Below, piece after piece: positions 37,701 to 48,900 of a stretch of 64,000 bases of DNA; position 1 is the stretch's first letter; every line of letters starts with the position of its first letter. The notes under the pieces are model-generated. The model worked only from the letters and a program-made list of their open reading frames with translations, did no database searches and was not told the DNA's origin. The position numbers and the translations under genes are program-made. The stretch comes from Arbacia lixula (lineage: Eukaryota; Echinodermata; Echinoidea; Arbacioida; Arbaciidae): NCBI GenBank assembly GCA_963669155.1, contig OZ022583.1:15970035-16034034 (forward strand), written 5' to 3'.

Positions 37701-40700
37701 TCAATGAATAGAAATCAGAGATCATGTCAGCTGGTAATTGAAGGAGGTATTTGTGCGATTTTTTCTCCTGATCACGTCTTGATGTACATAGAAGGTGAAA
37801 TCAAGTGTAAATATTTTTCAGTACAGGTGTAGGATTGTGAGTGAGCCTGTGATACTTATCTGCCTTTATGCCATGCCAGATCCACATCGTTGGTTGTCGG
37901 TCTAATAGAAACCACCTCAACTCAACGAGAACCTTGTGTTTGACTGTAAACTCGGAACATTTTTCTTTTGTCTACATAAAAAAAAAACCTGTGTCATTGT
38001 TAATTGAGTCTAGGCCGTGGGTACGCATTGCTTCAGTCTGCTGTAACATAAGAACGAGGGTCGTCATTGTGCGTACGACCCGTCACTATGAATTTTCCTT
38101 TGTCGTCTCTTTTTTTCGTTTGTTTTTATTGTCTGCGTAAGTGGACTTTTTACTTTGACGTAGAAGAAAAAAGTCAGTGGCACTCTATTAATTGTATCAA
38201 ATAAACCTGATGGGAGAAATCTTATGCTTCACGCAGTAAGTCTCCTGACAAACAACACAACGGTTGTCCCTCGTCTTTATTGTGTGCTAGAGTTGTGAGT
38301 GAATTTTTGATCATTCAGCAAGGAACACGACTATTTACTGGCAATATCCATTACAAAATAACATAGCACAGCTATTTATACTTGTTTACAAAAATAGTTG
38401 GGGCTTTAATAATACCCTTTTGAGAATATCACAACTAACACAAGAAAATTATAATTCATTCTTTCGCCAATCCATTTCTCTAATTTGTCTTTATTAATCA
38501 ACTTGTGATCTGGGCAACATTGCCCTCGAAATCCACTCCCTCCTGTTGGTACTCATTTTGATTTTAATAAACATTTTGAATAGTGCTTAAACTATTCCTT
38601 GACTCATACTGAATCAGCTGTGTTGTTTACAGTTGTAGATGCCCATCACAAATTAGATGGAAAACACTAAACAACAACAAACCAATTCAGTCATGTTTAT
38701 TTGTGAAGCCCCCAAATTGATGTTGCCAATTTTTAAGTCCTGAAAAATGAAGTGTTCATTTTTATTGGAGCTCCAGCAAATCCTTGTAGCTTTCAGTCAA
38801 TGACAGATTCCATATACAACACAACAACAAACCAAATCAATACAAAAATCACATACACATTTATGTGATATATTCATATGCTTCATATTTAATTGACTTG
38901 GTTATTACATTGATGACATACATACAAGTTAGTTTGTCAGAAGTATTAGTACTGAAATAGCAACATTGCCATTTTTACACAGCCGACCGAAAGAGGTACT
39001 TGGATGGTACACATCACATGAAATATACATAAAACAGAGAAATTCCTGTGCGCAGTCAATTGGTATACCTCAGCCTTGATGCACAAATACTGCATTATTG
39101 CTATTATCCTTCACAACAAAATCTACTTTTCCTATGCCTGGAAAATGTGACTTTAACTCTTTACTGGATGTACAGCTTAAATGAGCTTAGCTTGACCTTT
39201 AACATATGTTCCCTAACATGCAATCCATCATTTGCCCTGCTTAACCTGACCTTTTTATCACGTTGGAATAAATGTTGTCAAATATTTCCTGAGAAAGGGC
39301 ATAGACAATGAAATTTCAGAGTTTGGGTTTTATCTTATAATTTCCATTATACCTGGCTCAAAATCAGATTGACTTATTTTCCTAATACATTACTGATGTA
39401 CAATATTTGGTGTTTCCCCAAAACATTCAAATATATTCCAATGTATTGAAGAAAAGCATACCCATTGCAATGTTAGAATTTAAACTTGACTTACAATCTA
39501 CCTAAAATCCAATTAATTGTTCCATCAAATACTTTTTGATTGAATGTGGTAAACTATTTCCTGAGTCTTTGATGATGCTTATATGTACAATCTCAAAGGT
39601 AAATAGCATTATAAGATGCTCTGGAACCTGCTTAGGCAGGGGTATAACACTGGTGAATATGTACAACCATAAATCCAACATGTATTGCAATATGAAACCC
39701 CCAAATTGTGAATACCAGTACAAGTTTTTTTCCAATTTGTTCAATACTACATGTAGGTCCTACCTGTGTTTTGAGGACATTTTGATACTCCTTTGACTTT
39801 TTTATTACATTTCAATTAAATGTACATGCATTCCTTTGTCATAACAGAAGAAAAGTAATATAAATTAGACTGACCTTATGCAAGTCTAATTCTCCTTGTA
39901 CTTTTATTTTTTTGCAACATTAAATGCCCTTTCAACCACAAGCAATCATTTTCTTCAGATTTATCAACATAAGTTCACAATTCCTTTCAATGTTACTCTG
40001 ACTAGACTCGATGGTATTCCAATCACACACAGTGTAACTAATATAAAAAAATACAGTACAAAAATAAGACAACCAAACATATAATCGACAGAAATTGGAT
40101 AGAATGCAACCCTGACTGGAATGTAAATCAAATATGATGAAATAGGAAATTTGGGATGAATACATAAGCTTGAAAGGCAACATATACTGCTAAGTATTGT
40201 GGGAAATCTTGCAAACTTTGACGTCAGTAGTGATTATTTGCACTGTACACTCGTCATTAGTCACAGGCTACTCCATTGATCCACAATGACATATTGTACA
40301 AACTCCTGCCAATTTCTCTAATTTGTTTGCTCTTACTTGATTCATTAATTCTCAGGATTATATTGTTCTTAAGACATATAGTAATCCGGCAAGGACAGAG
40401 CATCAAACCCATCGATCTTCAAGATGGTGCCTAAGCTGTCGTAGGCTGGGCATGCAAGAAATTCATGTTCACGCAAAGTCATACTGTCTTTAACAGGTTA
40501 AAGGTTACATGTACAATAACAAAGAGTAATATGAAACAAACATTTGTTCAGCCTTCTTTTATGGTCATATAAAAAAAACTGTACATTTCATACAATAACT
40601 GAAAGCACTGCTGATTCTTTAGTATACCATCCACCTCCCAAGCTTTCTTCAAAGATATTAGACTATTTACATTAAGAATTCATGCTTTATCTATAAACTA

Positions 40701-41944
40701 CCCTGATAAAAAAAAAACATAAGCAAGCACGACACTTAGTACCCTGTGTTTTAAGAAAATATTTTCAGTATAAAAAAGTGAAAGATATATTTTTGCAGCA
40801 AGTATTGTACAATTCACTTTATTTACACACAGTATTGCAAAAAACATCCTAATTCCTGCATTTTAAATGCTGCTAAAAATGGACTTTAATGACAAGTAAA
40901 TATATGAATACATAATTCTTGTTTCAAAACAATGGCAGGACCTAAACAATAGATATCTTGACATGATAGAAGGTTGCTTTTAAGACAAATTGTGAGGAAA
41001 AAGTCAAGCTTTCAAAAATATCAGGCAAGTAAAACAGAAGTTTGGAAGTTTTGACATTTGTTAAAATAGCAATATTGGTATGTGATTATGTTGCCATGAA
41101 TGCACACAACTAACATGCAACTCCCTGTTTTGTTTCTCCCAATCATAATTTTCCTTGACTATATCTTTGAAATAAGTCTAAGCTTTGCATGGTGTGTTGA
41201 TACCATGTTATCTTTTTCACATTGAACAAATTTCAGTGCAAGGGATGATAAGAGGTACTTCAGTGAACACATTCAGGATATGTGCTCAAATCAGTTTTAT
41301 CAGATGAGAAAATAAGACCATGGAAATGTTCTTTTTACATAATCAGGAGATTAGGCTCATTTTAGGTCAGCTTCCAGTAGCCTGGATCAGTTTCCTTATT
41401 AAGAACCAAAGTTGTTTGAATTTATTTAATTAATAAATTAATGACATTAAAAATGACATTACCCCATCAATTAGATTTACATGTATACTTATACTACATA
41501 TAAATTAACCTCATTAAGATTTAAAGTTATCTTTTCTCAGAACCCTTCCATTTCCATGCTTCATACAGATACTCAATGTAGTACACAACTCATAAACATA
41601 TAAACCACACGCGTATATGTACACATGTACATATGTACATATATATCATGCATATCATTTTGTATACAATAATTCAATACTTTAAAATAACAAATGGTGT
41701 CTACAAATGTACACACACCATGCACAGTGTATTATAAGAGAAAAATATTTAATGTTTGCATATCATAACAAAATAAATGGAATTATTTTCATTTTCTTGA
41801 AGATTATGTATATGAATGGATGAATAGGGTTGATATTTTGAAATTCATAAAGCAGTGATTAAATAATGATTATTAACCTAGGTTAAAGTGCCCCTCCAAT
41901 TAATGATCTGGGCGATAGAGTAGGTGGTGGTGGTAGCATAGGCA
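31757..41944. other. Gene-free AT-rich stretch between converging genes
   Basis: No conserved ORF, palindromic MITE or RNA gene recognised in about 10 kb. The right part may be the 3' UTR of the SEC14-like gene. ORFs here are short and without family resemblance. Confidence 0.45.
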
Positions 41945-42096
41945 GAGCCCTGTATAAACAGAGTTTGGCCAATTCGGTTTTGATAGGTAAAAACATGGCG
42001 CGTATCGCTTTTGGGGGAAACCGGACGAGAGAAGAATATGCGCCATGTTGTTGCCTATTGAAACCGACTTGGTCAAACTCTCTGTATAGATGGCTC
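41945..42096. mobile_element. Palindromic MITE just past the SEC14-like stop
   Basis: GAGCCCTGTATAAACAGAG, CGGTTTTGATAGG, ACATGGCGC pairs with GCGCCATGTTGTTGCCTAT, CTCTGTATAGATGGCTC. About 152 bp, probably within the 3' UTR. Confidence 0.85.
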
Positions 42097-42113
42097 TGGG
42101 CATCGGCAGAGGG

Positions 42114-42313
42114 CTATCCCTCCGTGGCGAGGAGAAAGTCCTTGTCTTCCTCCTTCGCCTCTTCCTCCTCCACCTCTCCATTCTCCTCGTCACCCATCCC
42201 AACCCCGGTCTCCACCTCTTGCTCCACCTTGTCATCAGGTTCCAGGAGCTCGATCCAGTAGCTCAGCTTCTTGCCTCGGGCCCAGCTGTAGCTGTTGTCA
42301 AACTTGGCCACAT
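42114..42313 (-). CDS. SEC14L2: SEC14-like last exon: GOLD end and acidic tail
   Basis: Acceptor CTCATCTCAG. It encodes VAKFDNSYSWARGKKLSYW and IELLEPDD, the last GOLD strands, then a Glu-rich tail ending DFLLATEG and TAG (42116-42114). The tail has a solid run of acidic residues around GEVEEEEAKEEDKD. A MITE lies 17 bases past the stop. Confidence 0.95.
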
Positions 42314-42801
42314 CTGAGATGAGAGAGGAGAAATATTCCAAGCCAAACATTATTTCTCTCTCACAAAGGTTCTTGCAGATCTATGACTTCTTTCTCTTTT
42401 TCTGTCCCTCTCTCTTTTTCACTCTCTCTCTCTGTCTGTTTCTCTCTCTCACAAAGGTATGTAGGCCTATCAGGCATGTCCTCAAAGTTGATTCCTTACA
42501 TGTGCCTGGTTCTTGCAACTCTGTCATTTCTTTTTTCTCTCCCTCTCTTTGTTTTACTATCTCTCGTTGTTTCTCTCTCACAAAGGTCCTTGCAGATCTA
42601 TCACTTCTTTCTATCTTTCTCTCTTCCCATCTTTGTTTTACTATCTCTTGCTGTTTCTCTCTCACAAATGTCCTTGCAGATCTATCACTTCTTTCTATCT
42701 TTCTCTCTTCCTCTCTTTGTTTTACTATCTCTCGCTGTTTCTCTCTCACAAATATCCTTGGTTCTCAGAGCTTTATCCTTTCTATCTATCTTTCTCTCTT
42801 C

Positions 42802-42838
<37 letters not shown>

Positions 42839-42940
42839 ACTCTCTCTCACTCTCTTTCTCTCTCACAAAGGTATATATAAGGCATATCCTCAATGTTGCT
42901 TTCTTTCATGTGCCTGGTTCTCAGAGCTCTGTCACTCTAT

Positions 42941-42989
<49 letters not shown>

Positions 42990-45900
42990 ACTCTCTCTCT
43001 CTCTCTCTCTCTTTCTTTCTCTCGCTGTCTATTTCTTTCTTTAGGTACTTCTAAGGCCTATCCTCAATGTTGCTTCCTTACATGTGCCTGGTTCTTGCAG
43101 GTCTATCGTTCCTGTCTCGGGGCACATGTGACAACTGAAGTGTTGGGACTTCAAGATGGGGACCCTGGTTCCGTCGGGGGAGATGAGTTTGATCCCAAAG
43201 ACAATGTCGTGGTCCTGGGTGCGGAACTCGTAGCTGAAACCATAGCAACAGAATCGACGCTTTAATTCAATCCAAAATTTACATGCTTGAAAAGTAGTGG
43301 GGGGGGGCAAACAGTGGAGTCTAACTAAACCTTTAGAAAATACCTAGCAATGTAAAAACGTGTACAGGTTTGCTTTCATTTTGATCAGACTTGCTATGAT
43401 CTAGATCAGACAATATCTAGCTTGTGTCTTGCATGAATGTGTATGGTCTTACTTTGATCTAGATCAGACAATATCTAGCTTGCGTATTGCATGAGTTTGT
43501 ATGGTCTTGTTTTGATCTAGATCAGACAATATCTAGCTTGCATATTGCATGAATGTGTATGGTCTTACTTTGATCTAGATCAGACAATATCTAGCTTGCG
43601 TACTGCATGAATGTGTATGGTCTTACTTTGATCTAGATCAGACAATATCTAGCTTGCGTACTGCATGAATGTGTATGGTCTTGCTTTGATCGAGATCAGA
43701 CAAGTTTGAGTTCGGCTCCACTGTATATGGGCAATGCTTCATACATCCATTCAATACAGCATCACCTGAACTTCAGAATGAGTTTCTTTACGCCACAATT
43801 ATCCATACAATGCTACTTTGTGTCCATTTTAAACCAAGATAGAAACTACTTGTCCTTTTGATTAAGATATATAGTTTCAAGATGTAAAGATGTATGGTTT
43901 GACTCTTAAAATATCATCTGCAATAAGACAAACACTATTATCTAATTACTTATAAATGCAAGTATAAATATATCATAAATAGGTTAATCACATAGAAAAA
44001 AACTACTTTCACTATATTTCACACATTTCATCATGATTACTGTTTAGATGAAGTTGGGTAGGGCTGAGTGCCCTTGAATCAATATATTGCTCTTGATTGT
44101 CAACATATAAAATGGTAAAGTCTGCATTAAAGTTATGAGGCAGTAATGGCATTGACTACAGACCCTTTCATCAATGGAGGGCCATTTTGCCATACTTCCA
44201 TTCTTCTTTGATTTTCTGATACTCCACAAAGGAATCAAAATGAAACGAGAAAAATCCAACTGTGCCCAGTCGACTGGCATGATTCCACCCTCCTGTGCAA
44301 ACACTTAAAGTATTGCTAATATTTCTAATATTTACTAACGTTTCATCCTGTACTGCCAACATTTTCTAGTCCGCTAGTCGCGGGCACTCACAGTGAGAGC
44401 CTCCGCTATGATCACCGCTGTTTGCTTGGCACTCCATAGTTTGAAACCAGTTGTCATGACAACATGCTCATGACATCACACCCTCTGTACACTAGGGTCC
44501 ATATTCAGAACAGAGGTTTAACGCATACAGTGTACTAAACCTGGACTAACTTTATGGGGCATCCAATAAAACAGCATGAAACATTATAATTGATTCAATA
44601 TCATTGATTTTGTCCTCAGAATCACTAAGGTACATGTATACTCACTTTGTCTAATAATTACAGCAAATAATTGAAATCACCCATTGTTGTGATTGTACGC
44701 TGAAAATCAATGATTTTGTGACAGCATCAGATGATTTATTATGCAGCTCATGAAGTTAGTCTTCATTTAGAATGTCCACCATTGTGAATATTGATCTGGG
44801 GGGTGTTTCACCAAGCTCTTCTTGCTTTTCTTTCAAGCTAAGAACGACTTTACGCACGACTGGTGACCCTTTCTTGTGCTAAATGAGAGGCCCCAATTTG
44901 TTCCTGTTTTAAAGACAGCCGGTCCCTTTTTCAGATCATCACAAAACCATCAAAACATTGGCAAAACATATAGAGAAGTGTTAGCAAGCTGTATATTCAT
45001 AATTTGAAACTGGTACGTAGTGTAAAATTCAAATAATGCACGTAAAAAACGTCTGATTAATAGTCTTTACCTTAGGCTCTTAGCAGTTTGTGTTGAAATA
45101 TCTGCTTTATTAATTAATCTGTTCATCAAATTATAAAACGCATTATGAAAAGAAAGGGATCATCTCCAAAGTTTGGTAATTACTCATAAAATTAGGATTT
45201 CACACATGCATAATAACCACATAGATACTGTAACAAAGACTAATACTTTTTTCGTATTACGAAAACAAGTCGGTTTGAAATTTAACGGCTGAAATATTTA
45301 CATATGCAGAAAGCTTCAACATGCTATATTCTTAGAAATGGTCTTGAATCACACTTTCTTCAATTTACGATCGTGATAGACGATTTCAAATTTTAAGCTT
45401 GCAAAAGGGACGGACAATCTTTAACATAGTGGAGACTATATTTCCAATAATCCTAATCAAATTTGACAAATCATAAACATTGTATTCAGACACTTGTTAG
45501 CAACAAGAATTTTGATTTATAAAGATCAGATTTCAACTTTGGCTGATGGGAAGTAAAATCATTGAGAATCTGATTAAGCTCAAGAAAGGGTCACCAGTCG
45601 TGCGTAAAGTCATTCTTAGCTGAAGAACAGCTTGGTGAAACACCCCCCAGTTCCTAGAGCTCTCCACATACTTGATGAGGCTGTTGTGTTTTTTGACGTG
45701 GTAGGTCAGCTCCAGTGAGCCCCCCCTTGAGATGTCCTTGGTCGTCATCTGATTCGCATCAATGGAGAGGTCACGACCCGTCAAGTAGTACTCCTTAGGT
45801 ACCTTGCCTCCTTGCCTCACCTACAGCACCAGAGAAGAAAATGGCAAAATAAAAATACCCTATTCCTCTCTAATATTTTAGTTTCCTTCTCACTGTAAGC

Positions 45901-48900
45901 ATAAAATACTAATGACAAGTTGATCTCATGAAAAGCCTCACCTACAGCACCAGAGAATTACATGGCAAAATAAACATTTCTCTCTATATCACAAAAATCA
46001 CACAATATGGAACCTCTGCTTTTTGTTTGTATTTTTTCCTCAAAATATCACCATTTTGTTTTTCTCTTTTTTTTCTCCCTTCATTGACAAATTGTTATTA
46101 TGGTAAACTCATTCAAAACCCGGGCGTTTTTAGAACAAAACTGTTGTTCTAATAAATACTATTTAGAAAATAGCAAAACTTTCGGTAACACCATGTGGTT
46201 GTATTCTTTCGGATAATTGGCCCACTTATGGGGTGAAGAAAGGAAAGGAAAGTGAAAAGTGAAAAAAAAAGGAGAGGTGAATTTTTATACTTTATAACAC
46301 TAACACTAACANNNNNNNNNNNNNNNNNNNNNNNNNNNNNNNNNNNNNNNNNNNNNNNNNNNNNNNNNNNNNNNNNNNNNNNNNNNNNNNNNNNNNNNNN
46401 NNNNNNNNNNNNNNNNNNNNNNNNNNNNNNNNNNNNNNNNNNNNNNNNNNNNNNNNNNNNNNNNNNNNNNNNNNNNNNNNNNNNNNNNNNNNNNNNNNNN
46501 NNNNNNNNNNNTTATTCTAGCTTCCAAATTGGCAACACATGTTTAAAAAACTCTATTGTTTTCATAAAATTGACTGCATGTGCATCAAACTAGAGTAAAA
46601 TAAAATACTTTATTTCAGAAGGGTAATGCTCAACATTAAACAGCACGCATGGATTCACATTGCAAAAACTATAGAGGGTTCCCACAAGCAGCCATATTGG
46701 AGGATAAAACAATACAAACCTGTGCAGCAGACCATGAAAACAATAACTTTTCATGGTCTGATGCACAGGTTTTTAATGTTTGTCCTCCAATATGGCTGCT
46801 CGTGGGAACCCTCTATACGCTGTTGTTATATCCTGAAAGATAACCATGAATTAGCACAGCATGACTTTGCCTTCCATGAAAGGAATGAGATCACATGCTC
46901 AGGGACATCAGAACACAACCATAGCCCACATAAACACATACACAGCAAACCACTTTTCATAGATGCCAATGTGTGCACTGAATCATATATGGCATTGTTC
47001 AGTATTATGAAAACATGTTTTAATGGCACACTTTAATTGGCACTGATTCAAAATATAAACTCCTTATTATTGCCCACACTAAAAAAAATACTCACAAAAT
47101 GCTACTGTAAACCCATATCTTTTTGGATGCTAGATTTAATATGAATACATTTCATATAAATAAATCTTTGTATCTTTTTAGTCTTCACAATACAGAAGGG
47201 TGTAAAGTTAATAAGTATTTCTTCTGTCGCATATAGTGTATGTGGCATCTGCACTAAAGGATTACAGGTGCACATACTTGCCAATGTTGCAGTTATTTTA
47301 AACTCATTCTGGACAAAGGCCTTTTCATCGCAAAATTATTATTTATTTCGCCTTGAACTAAGCAACGCTTTAACAAAAGTGCAAAGAACATTGCATTATA
47401 AATTAACATTACTCCAAACACATATGATCTGGGGCAAAATCATTAGGAAGGTAATACATATCAATGAAAAATAACGATAATGGATTAATCTTGTGCAGAC
47501 ATTTATGTTCTTTTAGATGTTGAATCCTATGTTATTTTCTATATCGGTAGTAAACATAAAATGTTGTGGAAAAAGGGGATGATATGGGCCCTATCGCATA
47601 AAATTTATCATTGATTGTAACTTCTGCCACCAATAGCAACTTCTATGGAAATCTTGAATGTGATTGGCTGTTGAGTGTTGCTAGCATGGAAATTACCATT
47701 GATTGCAGAGTTACCATGAATGGTAAGTTTTATGCGACTGGGTCCTGGACTTACAAGCGATGGGCACCTGGGGTCCCCGTCCTCCTCCAGGTTCCCGCCC
47801 CAGTACTTGGGCAGGATGTCCGCATCAATGTGTTTCAGCAGCTCCCCCGCAAAGTTGTCTGTTCAAGAATGGCACAGGTTAGTGAGTCGAGGGAACATGG
47901 TGGATAGATGGATGGAAAATTCCACTCTCACAGGATGATGACACAGAGGTGTTAGTTTAAAGACAAGGGCCCTGTTGCTTAAAACTTACCATTGATGGTA
48001 ACTTTGCTATCAATGGCAACTTCTATGGAAACCTTGAATGTGATTGGCTATCAAGCGGTGTTACCATGGTATTTACCATTGATGACAGAGTTACCATTAA
48101 TGGTAAGTTTTACGCAACAGGGCCAAGGTGTCCCCTTTGCAGGCCATACAAATAAAATGTAAAAAACAAGGAAAAACAGAAGAGAATAATGTATCAGAAG
48201 TTCCCTCCCAGTCATAGAACTACATGAATTTAAGCGAAATTATAGCGATTGTTACATTTTGAGGAGGTTTGGGCGGGTCGTCCGAAACATAATGCCTACA
48301 GACTGGAGGCTGCTGTGCGCTATGGTCTGCACCGGTCCGCTCCATAGTGCATGCATTCAATGGGAGCAATGCCCACATCACGCACTGACAGGAACAATAT
48401 GATTATGAATGTAGACTATGGTTGGGTGTGTTTTAAAAGTACACAAGGAAAGTTTTCACTTCTCCTGAAAATAGGTCTACATCATTTATTCTGCGATTGA
48501 TTTACAATCTGTATGACTACGAGGTATGTACCATATAAATATGACATAACTTACGGTTAAAAACATAAAATCTGCATGCACTCAACGAAATTTACACTGA
48601 AATACAAAATTGATAATTGAAAAAATGGTATTTAGAAGTGTCTCACCTTTAAAGAAGACGGTACGATTGCGGGAATGTTCACCAAGGAAAGGTTTGATAA
48701 GGGAGTAGAGGAGTGGAAACAGCCGGGGCGCCCTCACGATGTAAATACGGTACAGGAGCTCTGGGAAGTGGTGCTCACACATATTCACAATCTGATGGGG
48801 AAAATACAAAGAGAGAGAGAGAGAGAGAGAGCTTATAACGTGTGATGCTATGCAAGCGTACTTTTGTGTACTATTTCCTTCTGTTTAATGACGTAGGTGT

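Noticed and set aside
42381-43265. Leu/Ser-rich, membrane-like ORFs of up to 250 codons
   Set aside because: They come from the CT-rich array, and the rest of the frame overlaps the SEC14-like exon on the other strand.
43398-43702. CRISPR-like regular spacing
   Set aside because: The whole 58-base unit repeats, with no unique spacers, and the context is an animal intron.
44500-44580. Second half-MITE starting GGTCCATATTCAGAACAGAG
   Set aside because: Only one end could be seen and no partner end or copy lies in the window.
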